Shown here one piece after another: positions 27,801 through 36,517 of a DNA stretch of 64,000 nucleotides (its first letter is position 1; each line of letters opens with the position of its first letter). Position numbers and translations under genes: made by a program. Source of the DNA: Janthinobacterium sp. UMAB-56 (GTDB lineage: Bacteria > Pseudomonadota > Gammaproteobacteria > Burkholderiales > Burkholderiaceae_D); assembly GCF_900095265.1 (NCBI RefSeq), contig NZ_LT607669.1, positions 1 to 64,000 on the forward strand, given 5' to 3'. The notes below the pieces were generated by a model that was given only the letters and a program-made list of their open reading frames with translations, was not told the origin of the DNA and did not search any database.

Positions 27801-27997
27801 GTGACCTGGTTCTCGACGATTTGCGGCGCTTGCCCCGGATAGCTGGTGCGGATAATAACCTGCACGTCCGACAGGTCGGGAATGGCATCGAGCGGCGTGC
27901 GCGCCAGCGACCAAATGCCCCAGACCGTAATGAATACAGTCGCCAACAAGACCAGAAAACGGTTGCTGATAGACCAGCGGATCAGTTTTGTGATCAT
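24842..27997 (-). CDS. cusA: RND efflux pump CusA (Cu(I)/Ag(I))
   Basis: 1051 aa, the normal length of a heavy-metal RND pump with 12 helices and two large periplasmic loops. The N-terminal block [20 protein letters not shown] and the helix-4 proton relay [19 protein letters not shown] are those of the monovalent-cation group, distinct from CzcA. It takes Cu(I)/Ag(I) from the periplasm or cytoplasm and pushes it out through CusBC. The start overlaps the cusB stop by 4 bases. Confidence 0.95.
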   Translation of the reverse strand: MITKLIRWSISNRFLVLLATVFITVWGIWSLARTPLDAIPDLSDVQVIIRTSYPGQAPQIVENQVTYPLTTTMLSVPGAKTVRGYSFFGDSFVYILFEDGTDPYWARSRVLEYLNQVQSRLPPQAKTALGPDATGVGWVYEYALVDRSGKTDLSQLRALQDWFLKYELKAVPNVSEVASIGGMVRQYQIVLDPDKMRAFNIPHGKIIDAVQKANQETGGSVLELGEAEYMVRASGYLKSLDDFRKIPLMTTDAGVSVRLGDVARIQIGPEMRRGIADLNGEGEVAGGVIIMRSGKNALETIDAVKVKLEKLKASLPPGVEIIPTYDRSNLIKRAVTNLKEKLIEEFIVVAVVCALFLFHLRSALVAIITLPIGILIAFIVMYYQGVNANIMSLGGIAIAVGAMVDAAVVMIENAHKHIEAWNHAHPGKQLKGHEHWRVIGDAAVEVGPALFFSLLIIVLSFIPVFTLEAQEGRLFSPLAFTKTYAMAAAAGLAVTLIPILMGYLIRGRIPDEQKNPLNRFLVALYRPLLDVVLRFPKLTLLAAALVAAITIWPMTRLGGEFMPPLDEGDVLYMPSALPGLSAGKVAQLLQQTDRLIKTVPEVQSVFGKAGRAESATDPAPLEMFETMIQFKPRDQWRPGMTPEKLIQELDRTVKVPGLSNIWVPPIRNRIDMLATGIKSPVGVKVAGVSLQEIDRITGEIERAVKKVPGVSSALAERLNGGRYIDVNIDRDAAARYGLNIADVQSVVSAAIGGDNIGETVEGLQRFPINVRYPREVRDSIEKLRQLPVLTERGAQIRLGDVAAIRIDDGPPMLKSENARLSGWVYVDIRDRDLSSTVYDMKQVVAREVKLPAGYSIAWSGQFEYLERATEKLKIVVPATLLIIFVLLYLTFKRFDEAALIMATLPFALAGGIWLLWLLDYHLSVAGGVGFIALAGVSAEFGVIMLLYLKHAWDERLANGNASETDLLDAIREGAVLRVRPKAMTVAVIIAGLVPIMLGTGTGSEVMQRIAAPMVGGMITAPLLSMFVVPAVYLLLRRRQIRAAGSAAAEEN

Positions 27998-29565
27998 TTC
28001 GCCACTCCCGCGGGTGCTTTCATGCCACCCATGGGTTTATTTTCGGGTTTCGGCGCACCGGAGGTCGGCGCAATGGCCACGATCTCAAAGCTGCCATCCT
28101 CGCCTTGCTGGATGTCGAAGGCGACTCGGTCACCTATGCCAATATTGCGCTGCAAGCCCGTGGAAGACACTTTGAAACCCATCGTCATCGCCCCCCACTG
28201 CAGCGACGTGATAGGGCCATGCGAAATGGTGATTTCATCCTTGCCGATCTGTTCGACCTTGCCTACCCCATGGTGGCGCGGAAGTGCCTTGTCTGCGTCA
28301 GGGGACTGCGTATCGCTCATGCGTGTCGTCGTTCCCTTCAGGCTGGCCTCGGAATCGATCAAGAACTGCGCCGAGACGACCACTTTCTGACCAGCGGATA
28401 GGCCCTTGCGAATTTCGGTGAGACCACTGCCTTCGCTGCCGACCTCCACATCGACGGGCATAAACTTGCCGCCCTCCTGGGCAAGCATGACAACGCTGCG
28501 CGTACCCGTCTGGATGACTGCCTCCGACGGCACCTGCAAAACATCGGTGCCACTGTTTGACGCGAAGGTCAGAGTAGCAAACATACCGGGCAACAACTGA
28601 GCGCCGGGGTTAGCCAGCTCCACACGGGCTTTCAGGGTTCGCGTCGCGGCATTAACTTCCGGCAAAATGGCACCCACCTTGCCCTTGAAAATAGTTCCGG
28701 GTAGCGCCTGTACCTGCGCTTCGACGGCGTCACCAGGGCGAACCTTGGCCGCCACGCTTTCGGGAACCTCCGCGTTGACCCATACTGTCGCAAGTCCATT
28801 GATGCGAAACAGCGGCGCACCAGCGGAGACGGTCATTCCTTCGCGGGCGCCAAGCTCTGCGATCACACCGCTGATGGGTGCTGAAACCGTCAAGCGAGGA
28901 TGGACCTTTCCACTTGACTCGACTAGCCGGATTTGCCCCTCACTCATACCAACTAGCCGCATGCGCTGGCGGGCAGCGTCGACCAGGGATGCTGTTTCAT
29001 TGCCTTGCATACGACGGCTTGCCAGATAGTCTTCTTGTGCCGCGATCCAGTCAGGGACATACAAGTCAGCCAAGGGTTGCCCCTTTTCCACCGGATCGAG
29101 CAGGGCACGCGCATACAAGCGCTCTACAAATCCACCGCTACGCGCCTGCACCAGTGCCACGTCGCGCTCGTTATAGGCAACGTTACCGACGGCAACCAAG
29201 CCGGCGGACATCCTTCCTGATGTGACGAGCGCTGTGCGCACTCCCAGGTTTTGCTGGACCCGCGGGCTAATCGTAACATTACTGTCCTCACCATCCCCCG
29301 CAGCATAGACGGGCACCAGCGGCATATCCATGAACGGTGACTTACCGGGTTTGTCAAACTTCTGGCCCGGCACCATGGGGTCATGCCAATATAATGGTTT
29401 CTTGTTGGCAGCACTCGCGGCGCCTGCTGCGTTGCCGGATACCGCCTTGACGTCACCTGTAGATACTGTCTGATGTGCTTGTCGTAAACCAAACTGGTAA
29501 CCGGCATAAGCGACCGCTGCAAGGGCACCCGCAAGTACTAGGACGCGTAATTTCTTATTGTTCAT
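27994..29565 (-). CDS. cusB: Periplasmic adaptor CusB with fused CusF-like domain
   Basis: 523 aa, longer than E. coli CusB (about 407). An N-terminal anchor is followed by a heavy-metal-binding domain ([26 protein letters not shown]), the hairpin and barrel domains of membrane-fusion proteins, and a C-terminal CusF-like domain (about 435-510; [20 protein letters not shown]). That last domain keeps His, Trp and both Met ligands, so the metallochaperone is built into the adaptor. It overlaps both cusC and cusA genes. Confidence 0.93.
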   Translation of the reverse strand: MNNKKLRVLVLAGALAAVAYAGYQFGLRQAHQTVSTGDVKAVSGNAAGAASAANKKPLYWHDPMVPGQKFDKPGKSPFMDMPLVPVYAAGDGEDSNVTISPRVQQNLGVRTALVTSGRMSAGLVAVGNVAYNERDVALVQARSGGFVERLYARALLDPVEKGQPLADLYVPDWIAAQEDYLASRRMQGNETASLVDAARQRMRLVGMSEGQIRLVESSGKVHPRLTVSAPISGVIAELGAREGMTVSAGAPLFRINGLATVWVNAEVPESVAAKVRPGDAVEAQVQALPGTIFKGKVGAILPEVNAATRTLKARVELANPGAQLLPGMFATLTFASNSGTDVLQVPSEAVIQTGTRSVVMLAQEGGKFMPVDVEVGSEGSGLTEIRKGLSAGQKVVVSAQFLIDSEASLKGTTTRMSDTQSPDADKALPRHHGVGKVEQIGKDEITISHGPITSLQWGAMTMGFKVSSTGLQRNIGIGDRVAFDIQQGEDGSFEIVAIAPTSGAPKPENKPMGGMKAPAGVAK

Positions 29566-30854
29566 TTGAATTCCTGCTGGCGATGTACTGCGGAAATCTG
29601 CGTGATTGCGATGTCGGGAAAGAGGAAGCGAAGCTGTGCCCAGAACTGGGCTGTATTCATCTGCAACTGCAGCAACTGAACGTGCATGTCCGCACTGTTA
29701 CGCCTGGCAGCGAGCACCTCAGCCAAAGAGGCTTTTCCGCCACGATAAGAGGCCAGGACCGCTTGGCTTCGCTTGTCGGCAAGGGGCAATAGCTGGAGCG
29801 CGTAGCGCTCGCTACGTTCTTGGCCACTCCTCCATTCGATGAGCAAGGCACGGATGTTGGCGGCATCTTCTCGCAGCAGTTCGTCGCGTTCGCTCCTCGC
29901 TTGTTCGACCAAGGCGAGTTTGGAGCCTAGTTCGCGGTCCTGCCGGTTTTTGCGATCCCACTGTAATGGCAGGGATAGGCCAACGGAGACCATGTTCGAG
30001 TAGGCCGCGCCGCGCTGCTGGAATGCGAACTCGATACTCCAGTCCGGATGCCGATTCGCTTGCGCCAGATTGACGTCGGCCTGGGCGACTTCTTCCTGCC
30101 GATTCAACACCATGATCTGCGGGCGGTGCGCCAGTTCAGTGTCGAGCAACACCGGGTCCAGAGGGATGGTGCCCAAGTCGGGCATGCTGGAATCGGCAAG
30201 TTCGCCGCTGCTGCCAGTCCAACGCACCAGCATGTTTTTTGCCGTATTGAGGTCGCGTTCGACCTGACTGGCTCGGTCCTCAAGGGTTAACAAGGCAGAA
30301 CGCGCAGCCAGCACGTCGGCCTGGCTGCCACGCCCGCCCCGATAGGCGGCCGTAGCGGCGTCAATTTCCTGGCGGGAAAAGACCACTTGTTCTGTCAGAA
30401 CTACTGACATTTTCCGAATGTAGTAGACGTTGAGCCAGGAGATCGCCGTGTCGCGCTGAATCGCGGCGAGTGCGACATCTTTTTGCGCCTGCGCCTTGTC
30501 GGCTTCGCGCTCAAGACGTGCGGAACGCCAGCGCAATTTATCGGCGCGTGTCAGTTCCTGCGAAATGCCGATGCGCCGCATCGTCATGAAATCCCCGCTC
30601 AAACTAAAGCGATCGGTGCCACTTAAGGGCACATTATCGATGCCGACCTTGAGAGTGGGATCGGGGCGCTGCGCCACTGCTACCGCCATTTCGTGTGCGG
30701 CGACAGTTGCCTGGTCCTGCGCATGAAGTTGGCGCGAGCGGGCGACAGCCTGCTGCAGCGCCTCGGTGAAGGTGACTGGCTGGGGGGCCGCGCGCGCATC
30801 ATGAACGAAGGCAAGCAGCGGAACAGTAAGGGCGAGAGTTAACGCCGTCTTCAT
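29562..30854 (-). CDS. cusC: Outer-membrane channel CusC (TolC family)
   Basis: 430 aa from ATG 30854, which gives a clean signal peptide (MKTALTLALTVPLLAFVHDA); longer forms from 30911 or 30959 would bury it. The first TolC repeat begins TFTEALQQAVARSRQLHAQD, and the second repeat ends with a helix rich in SYRGGKASLAEVLAARRN. No lipobox is seen. It forms the outer-membrane exit for the CusBA pump. Its stop overlaps the cusB start. Confidence 0.9.
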   Translation of the reverse strand: MKTALTLALTVPLLAFVHDARAAPQPVTFTEALQQAVARSRQLHAQDQATVAAHEMAVAVAQRPDPTLKVGIDNVPLSGTDRFSLSGDFMTMRRIGISQELTRADKLRWRSARLEREADKAQAQKDVALAAIQRDTAISWLNVYYIRKMSVVLTEQVVFSRQEIDAATAAYRGGRGSQADVLAARSALLTLEDRASQVERDLNTAKNMLVRWTGSSGELADSSMPDLGTIPLDPVLLDTELAHRPQIMVLNRQEEVAQADVNLAQANRHPDWSIEFAFQQRGAAYSNMVSVGLSLPLQWDRKNRQDRELGSKLALVEQARSERDELLREDAANIRALLIEWRSGQERSERYALQLLPLADKRSQAVLASYRGGKASLAEVLAARRNSADMHVQLLQLQMNTAQFWAQLRFLFPDIAITQISAVHRQQEFK

Positions 30855-30988
30855 GAATGGGTGAAGGCGGACGACGCGTGCATTTGTATGCACGGTGTAC
30901 GGGATTGACATGGCAGCTCCAGAATGCGATGGGAGGCATCGCCTTGTCGAACCCGACAAGGCGATGGCGATCTAGGCAGTCTGGAGTG

Positions 30989-31405
30989 TTAAATACGGAA
31001 ACAGCAATGGCGGATAGCGATAGGCGGTGCCGTTGGCCTCGCCAAGGTAATGAGCAAAGGAGGTTTGGCTGTATACACTACGGGAGTGTCATAAATAGCT
31101 AACGTCAGAAGCAGGACAACAGGTACGAAAGATGGGTGGTCGGCGACAGGCGTCTTGTCCAGCGACTGCCTGGACGCATCCCCCACAGCATAAATTTGAC
31201 ACAACGTCGACTGGTCAGTGTCCATGCCGGCGCAGTCTGTCATCGCGGGCATCGCAGACACCCCAACACCTGCGGATGTAACGGAACTACCGACTCCCAT
31301 CGGTACGCCGGGGCATAGGTATGAAGCGACCGCATGCTGCATGAACAGCATGCTAAGTATCGCGACAAGAGCCGTGAACAATCGCACTGTGCGGGAGGTC
31401 TTCAT
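30989..31405 (-). CDS. Hypothetical exported protein at the head of the cus operon
   Basis: 138 aa with a signal or anchor segment (LFTALVAILSMLFMQHAVAS) and a second hydrophobic stretch (FVPVVLLLTLAIYDT). Cys/Met features include AMTDCAGMD and STLCQIYAVGD. It precedes cusC by about 130 bases, on the same strand, behind the only good promoter. Similar small proteins often begin copper RND operons, but function is unknown. Confidence 0.65.
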   Translation of the reverse strand: MKTSRTVRLFTALVAILSMLFMQHAVASYLCPGVPMGVGSSVTSAGVGVSAMPAMTDCAGMDTDQSTLCQIYAVGDASRQSLDKTPVADHPSFVPVVLLLTLAIYDTPVVYTAKPPLLITLARPTAPPIAIRHCCFRI

Positions 31406-31431
31406 AAACTATCTAAACGGATGATATTCGT

Positions 31432-31460
31432 AGCCTAGGTTGTATCAAACCAACTGTCAA
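31432..31460 (-). promoter_or_regulatory. Sigma-70-type promoter of the cus operon
   Basis: On the minus strand, TTGACA (31460-31455) and TAGGCT (31437-31432) are 17 bases apart, a consensus-like spacing. It lies just before the gene at 31405. Confidence 0.6.
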
Positions 31461-31666
31461 GCTATTGCTATGCTGTCACTTGACCGTGAGCAAGTACGGA
31501 TCGAATGACAGATATCATCACTATACGCATTACCATAATGGGAAGGTCAATCAAAGACATATGTCGCCGGATTGGAATGCTTTACGTTTAATTGCTTGAC
31601 AAAAAACTTGCAATCGATGCACCATTTCCAGCAATTCCTTCGCTGGACCGGTGTCGATTGATTTCA

Positions 31667-34639
31667 ATGACGAATATCCATGAAACGGCTTATCCACGCC
31701 TGAAACAAGAGTTCACTGAGCAGGAGCTCGGGGCGATCTACACGCCTTCGCGCGCACAAATTGACCATATCTTCACGCTGTATCGCCAAGCATCGCATCG
31801 TACTTTTTTGCTGATCCAACTTATGCTGTTGCAAAGGCTCGGTTATTTCGTCCCTTTGTCGAGCATCCCGTCTATCGTGGTGCGGCATATCTGCGAACAT
31901 AGCGGTCTGCGCGTTCCGGCAAAACGAGCGCTGGCGCAATACGATCAATCCGGTAGCAAGACAACACACCAGCGCCGTCTGCGCGGGTACGTGGGGATCC
32001 GGGTGATGGACTCGTCCGATGAATACTGGCTGGAAGATCAGGCCCTGCAGGCTGCCCATACCAAGCAGGAGCTACCCGACATTATCAATGTCCTGATTGA
32101 AGAGTTGGTCCAGCGTCGCCTGGAACTGCCTGGATTCACCTACTTGTTCAGGCTGGCTCGCCATTCCCGTACCAGCGTCAATGACGGCATCTATAAGGCG
32201 GTGGCTGGCGGATTGCCAACTTGCGTGGTCGAGCGTTTTGAACACATGCTCACTGCGGGTAAGAACCTGCGCATATGGGATAGCCTCAAACGCGAGCCGA
32301 AGCAGCCCAATGTGCGTGCGGTGACGGATTTCCTGGCCCACATTGAGACCATGATCGCGCTGGCGCAGGATCTGCCCAATACCGAGGCCATCGCCGCAAC
32401 CAAGCGTGAACAACTCGTTTTGGAGGCGCGTGCCCTGGATGTGGCGGAAATGCGGCGGCTCAAGCCACTCAAGCGCCACACCCTCATCGTGCTGCTGATT
32501 CAAAGCCAGTTGCAGAAGGCAATGGACGATATCGCCGAAATCTTCATCAAGACCATCCGCAGCTTGCATAACGGTGCCGAGGAACGGTTGCGGCAATATC
32601 ACCTGCAGCACGCCGAACAGATTGAGCGTTTGATCGGACAGTTCCGCGAAGTGCTGACCGTCCTGAGCGACGAGGGCAGCGACGAGGAGCGCGTCGCTAG
32701 GGTCGAGCAATCCCTCGACGGGGATCTTGGGGCATGGATCACTGAATGCGACGAGCACATGGCGTATGCTGGCAATAACTATTATCCGTTCATGCTGGTC
32801 GGGTATGTTGGCAAGCGCAGCCTGCTCTTCAAGTGCCTCGAAGCGCTCAGTCTGAAATCGAGCTCCCAGGATCAGAGCCTGCTGGCGGCGATCGCCATCA
32901 TCCAAAAGCATCGCTCCAGCCACAAGGAACAACTGCCAGCGGCAGAAGGTGCGCTACCTGAATTGGCACTGGACTGGATGTCCGATAAGTGGCGCAAGCT
33001 GGTTTTTGGCCGAGTCGCAGCCGATGCCCCAGCGAACGTGCATCGCAAGTATTTCGAACTTGCCGTGATGACGCAAGTCATGGATGAACTCAAGTCGGGC
33101 GATCTGTACGTCGAGCATAGCGGCGACTACGATGATTATCGCAACCACCTGGTGGACTGGGAGCAATACGAGCGTGAAGTGAAAGCCTATGGTGAACTGG
33201 TAGGGCTGTCGGTGGAAGCTCCGGCGTTTGTCGCGCAGTTGCGCGACAAACTCGGCAGTCTAGCGCGCGACGTTGACAGCCGATTCCCGCAAAATAGCCT
33301 TGCCGATATAGACGAGAGCGGCATTGTGATCCGTCGCATGGAGCGCCCGAAGCCGCCACCCGAACTTGACGCCATCGAGCAGATGGTCACCAATGAAATG
33401 GATCCGGTGAGCATCCTTGATGTATTGACCGAGACTGAAAAATGGTTGGACTTGCATAAACTCTTCGGTCCGTTGTCCGGCTTCGAGGCCAAAGTAGACG
33501 ATCCGCGCAAGCGCTTCATCACTACGTTGTTTTGCTATGGTTGTAACCTGGGCGCCACGCAAACCGCACGCTCGATCAAGGGACTGAGCCGCAAGCAGGT
33601 GGCCTGGCTCAATCTCAAGCATGTCACCGAGCAGCGTCTGGACAAGGCGATCGTCAAGGTGATCAATGCATACAACCGCTTCGCATTGCCACGTTATTGG
33701 GGGTCGGGAAAGAGCGCGTCGGCCGACGGTACCAAATGGAACATTTACGAGGCTAACCTGCTTTCCGAATACCATATCCGCTACGGTGGATACGGCGGCA
33801 TTGGCTACTACCATGTGTCCGACAAGTACATCGCGTTGTTCAGTCACTTTATTCCATGCGGCGTCTATGAGGCGGTTTACATCCTCGATGGGCTAATCAA
33901 CAACCAGTCGGACATCCAGCCAGATACGCTGCACGGCGATACCCAGGCCCAAAGCACGCCTGTCTTTGGCCTGGCTTCGCTGCTGGGTATCGACCTGATG
34001 CCGCGCATCCGCAATATCAAAGATCTGGTGTTCTTCAAGGCGGACAAGGCCGACCAGTATGACAATATTGGCAGCCTGTTCCGTGGATCGATCGACTGGG
34101 AACTGATCGCGCGCCATATGAAGGACATGCTGCGCGTCGTTATTTCCATCAAAGCGGGCAAGATTGCGCCATCGACGATCCTGCGCCGCCTAGGGACCGC
34201 TAGCCGCAAGAACAAGCTCTACTACGCGTTCCGCGAGCTCGGTAGGGTACATCGGACAATGTTCCTGCTCAAGTACATCAACGACGCAGAATTGCGTCGT
34301 ACCATCCATGCAGCAACCAACAAGAGCGAGGAATTCAACGGCTTCATCAAATGGTTGTTTTTTGGGGGCGAAGGCATCATTGCCGAAAACGTTCGGCACG
34401 AACAGCGCAAGGTTATCAAGTACAACCAGCTCGTTGCGAACATGGTCATCCTGCACAATGTCCATGAGATGACGCGGCTCCTCAAGACAATACAGGCAAA
34501 GGGATATGTGCTAACGGAGGAGGTGCTTCGCGGCTTAGCGCCATATCGGAAAGGGCACATCAACCGATTCGGCGAATATATGCTGGACCTTGAACGCGAG
34601 GTAGCCCCGATGAATTATAAAGTCGAATTTACCAAATAA
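31667..34639 (+). CDS. tnpA: Tn3-family transposase TnpA
   Basis: 990 aa, typical size. The catalytic core is intact: D687 (SADGTKWN), D758 (LHGDTQAQSTP) and E888 (NKSEEFNGF), with the conserved GGYGGIGYYHVSD and the C-terminal block FIKWLFFGGEGIIAENVR. The ATG at 31667 (TNIHETAYPRLK) is preferred over a TTG at 31592. It should catalyse replicative transposition from the flanking inverted repeats; its stop is 8 bases from the right repeat. Confidence 0.95.
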   Translation: MTNIHETAYPRLKQEFTEQELGAIYTPSRAQIDHIFTLYRQASHRTFLLIQLMLLQRLGYFVPLSSIPSIVVRHICEHSGLRVPAKRALAQYDQSGSKTTHQRRLRGYVGIRVMDSSDEYWLEDQALQAAHTKQELPDIINVLIEELVQRRLELPGFTYLFRLARHSRTSVNDGIYKAVAGGLPTCVVERFEHMLTAGKNLRIWDSLKREPKQPNVRAVTDFLAHIETMIALAQDLPNTEAIAATKREQLVLEARALDVAEMRRLKPLKRHTLIVLLIQSQLQKAMDDIAEIFIKTIRSLHNGAEERLRQYHLQHAEQIERLIGQFREVLTVLSDEGSDEERVARVEQSLDGDLGAWITECDEHMAYAGNNYYPFMLVGYVGKRSLLFKCLEALSLKSSSQDQSLLAAIAIIQKHRSSHKEQLPAAEGALPELALDWMSDKWRKLVFGRVAADAPANVHRKYFELAVMTQVMDELKSGDLYVEHSGDYDDYRNHLVDWEQYEREVKAYGELVGLSVEAPAFVAQLRDKLGSLARDVDSRFPQNSLADIDESGIVIRRMERPKPPPELDAIEQMVTNEMDPVSILDVLTETEKWLDLHKLFGPLSGFEAKVDDPRKRFITTLFCYGCNLGATQTARSIKGLSRKQVAWLNLKHVTEQRLDKAIVKVINAYNRFALPRYWGSGKSASADGTKWNIYEANLLSEYHIRYGGYGGIGYYHVSDKYIALFSHFIPCGVYEAVYILDGLINNQSDIQPDTLHGDTQAQSTPVFGLASLLGIDLMPRIRNIKDLVFFKADKADQYDNIGSLFRGSIDWELIARHMKDMLRVVISIKAGKIAPSTILRRLGTASRKNKLYYAFRELGRVHRTMFLLKYINDAELRRTIHAATNKSEEFNGFIKWLFFGGEGIIAENVRHEQRKVIKYNQLVANMVILHNVHEMTRLLKTIQAKGYVLTEEVLRGLAPYRKGHINRFGEYMLDLEREVAPMNYKVEFTK

Positions 34640-34647
34640 ATCAATTG

Positions 34648-34693
34648 GTTAGGTCGGTTTTTGCGAAAAAAACTGCAATCCCGGCCGGCCCTC
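34648..34693 (-). repeat. Right terminal inverted repeat of the transposon
   Basis: Read on the minus strand it begins GAGGGCCGGCCGGGATTGC and continues with a T-run and CGCAAAAA. It pairs with 107-152 and directly follows tnpA. TATC follows at 34694. Confidence 0.85.
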
Positions 34694-34729
34694 TATCACA
34701 TCCCGAGTAATATCCAGTTATAATCAGTC

Positions 34730-35089
34730 ATGCTCAAACGCTTCCTCTATATTCTTGCTGTCGCTTTCGCTCTCCAGATGAGTTGGGGAATTGCGAGCGC
34801 ATATTGCTTGCATGAGAGCGGTAAAGCAAGTTTGCATTTTGGGCATCACCAGCACGAACACAAAACATCCAAAGATACTTGCTGTGGTTCTTCCTCTTCC
34901 AGTTCAAAGAAATCGGCTGTTCATCTTGACTGCCCATCGTGCTCGCATGGCTTGGTAGGCATGATCACTTGGGCTTCCAATTTCGAGGAGCCGTTGACGG
35001 CAATTCATTCCCCGCCGTTATTAGTTCGAGCATTACCCCCTCCCTATCCTGAATTACCTGAGCGCCCTCAGTGGCATGTTGCCGCCTAG
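34730..35089 (+). CDS. czcI: CzcI-like periplasmic regulator or helper protein
   Basis: 119 aa with a signal peptide (LYILAVAFALQMSWGIASAY) and a His-rich region (FGHHQHEHKTSKDTCCG), then a Cys pair (HLDCPSCSHG). This is the pattern of CzcI, found at the head of czcCBA operons, where it modulates expression of the pump. It is the first gene right of the transposon and is followed by czcC about 100 bases on. Confidence 0.8.
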   Translation: MLKRFLYILAVAFALQMSWGIASAYCLHESGKASLHFGHHQHEHKTSKDTCCGSSSSSSKKSAVHLDCPSCSHGLVGMITWASNFEEPLTAIHSPPLLVRALPPPYPELPERPQWHVAA

Positions 35090-35191
35090 TCCGGCGACAT
35101 CGACTCATACACATCTTCGTATTTGTAGATCACCACTACAGGTGAGCGTGTCGTCGCCGGATTCTTCCCATTTCATTTTTTGGAGAATTCT

Positions 35192-36517
35192 ATGCGACCA
35201 TCATTTTTGCCGCTTGTGCTTGCTATCGTACTCGCATTTCCGCTGCAAGCGGCTGCACAGACGGAAGCACCGTCAGTTGCAACGGCAGCCCCAGCGGCTG
35301 CTCATAAAGGCGCTTCTGCATTGACATTGGCAGAAGCAATCAAACTCGCCTTTGAGGGCAACCCTGGGCTCCGGACAGCCATGCGTGATATTGATATCGC
35401 CGCTGGCGAATTGATCCAGGCGGGTACCCGACCTAACCCTGAGCTTTCCTTTGTTTCGGAGGGTCTAAAAAAAGAACAGAGGACACGAACTATACAATTC
35501 AGTCAACCGTTGGAGCTGGGTGGCAAACGTGCTGCCCGCATGGCGGCAGCGAGCCTCGGAGGGGATATTGCCTCTGCCGATCTGGCCGGGTACCGTACCT
35601 CGTTGCGCGCTGACGTCGTGACTGCTTTTTTCGACGTCGTAGCGGCTCAAGAGGGCTATCAACTTGCGCTTGTATCACAGCAACTTGCGCAGCGCGTCAG
35701 CGATGCAGCGGCGCGGCGTGTGATGGCAGGCAAGGTGTCACCGGTAGAGCAAACCCGGGCTCGTGTGGCGGAAGCAAGCAGCAAGATCGAACTCAATCAG
35801 GCTGCCAATGATCTGACGCTGTCCAAACGGCGTCTCGCTGCAACTTGGGGAAGCCAGACACCCCAGTTTGATTCCGTTGTCGCACTTGAAATGCCAGCAC
35901 AGGCTATCCCTACCTCTAATGAATTGAATAATCGCCTTCCGACAGCCCCACAGACTCTCCGGGCACGTCTGGAAGTTGATCGCCAAGAGGCGTTGACTAA
36001 GGTAGAACGCAGCCGCAGGATTCCTGATGTAAATCTGATCGTTGGAACCCAGCGTGACGAACAACTTGGTCAAGTCGGGCCGCGTCGCACCATCTTGGGG
36101 CTATCGATTCCGTTGCCACTTTTCGATCGTAATCAAGGCAATGTCCTCGCAGCCTTGCGCCGAGCAGACAAAGCCAGAGATGAACTGAAGGCAGTAGAGA
36201 ACAGATTGTCAGCGGAAGTTGCTGAGGCAACTGCACGCCTCAGTGTTGCGCAGTCCGAATTGACAATTTTGCGGACCGACATTCTGCCAGGAGCGCTGAG
36301 TGCATATGAGGCAGCTTCAAAAGGGTTTGAACTCGGAAAATTTAGCTTCCTTGATGTCCTTGATGCACAGCGCACACTTTTCCAGGCAAAAACTCAATAT
36401 GTACGCGCGCTCGCTGAATCACATCGCTCCGCCGCCGACATCGATCGCATTATCGGACGCGTTGAATCGAATGGCACTTTGATTGCACCTGCGATCTCAT
36501 ATCAGGAAACAAAATGA
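35192..36517 (+). CDS. czcC: Outer-membrane efflux protein CzcC
   Basis: 441 aa from ATG 35192 with a signal peptide (FLPLVLAIVLAFPLQAAAQ); the ribosome site TGGAGA lies just before. The TolC repeats are visible: LTLAEAIKLAFEGNPGLRTA, and the second repeat ILGLSIPLPLFDRNQGNVLA, ending FSFLDVLDAQRTLFQAK. It is the outer-membrane part of the Zn/Co/Cd pump. It overlaps czcB by 4 bases. Confidence 0.93.
   Translation: MRPSFLPLVLAIVLAFPLQAAAQTEAPSVATAAPAAAHKGASALTLAEAIKLAFEGNPGLRTAMRDIDIAAGELIQAGTRPNPELSFVSEGLKKEQRTRTIQFSQPLELGGKRAARMAAASLGGDIASADLAGYRTSLRADVVTAFFDVVAAQEGYQLALVSQQLAQRVSDAAARRVMAGKVSPVEQTRARVAEASSKIELNQAANDLTLSKRRLAATWGSQTPQFDSVVALEMPAQAIPTSNELNNRLPTAPQTLRARLEVDRQEALTKVERSRRIPDVNLIVGTQRDEQLGQVGPRRTILGLSIPLPLFDRNQGNVLAALRRADKARDELKAVENRLSAEVAEATARLSVAQSELTILRTDILPGALSAYEAASKGFELGKFSFLDVLDAQRTLFQAKTQYVRALAESHRSAADIDRIIGRVESNGTLIAPAISYQETK

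Larger units (their letters stand above)
107..34693. mobile_element. Tn3-family (Tn4651-type) metal-resistance transposon, composite
   Basis: The segment is bounded by related 46-bp inverted repeats (107-152 and 34648-34693; about 8 mismatches by eye) and has tnpA next to the right end. Divergent tnpT/tnpS genes near the left end are the resolution system that defines the Tn4651 subfamily. Cargo is mer, copRS, ars, cop and cus. No 5-bp target duplication is seen between the outer ends (ggcct left, tatca right). A third repeat start at 2413 has TATC on its outer side, and TATC also follows the right end, so the functional unit may be 2413-34693 nested in an older element. Boundaries are therefore partly uncertain. 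Confidence 0.75.

Noticed and set aside
31547-31560. Second CueR-type promoter on the minus strand (TTGACCTTCC) before the cus operon
   Set aside because: Only the left half of the dyad is present; no matching GGAAGGT half or well-spaced -10.
102-34698. 5-bp target duplication for the outer transposon ends
   Set aside because: Left flank ggcct and right flank tatca do not match, so simple insertion of 107-34693 as one unit is not supported.
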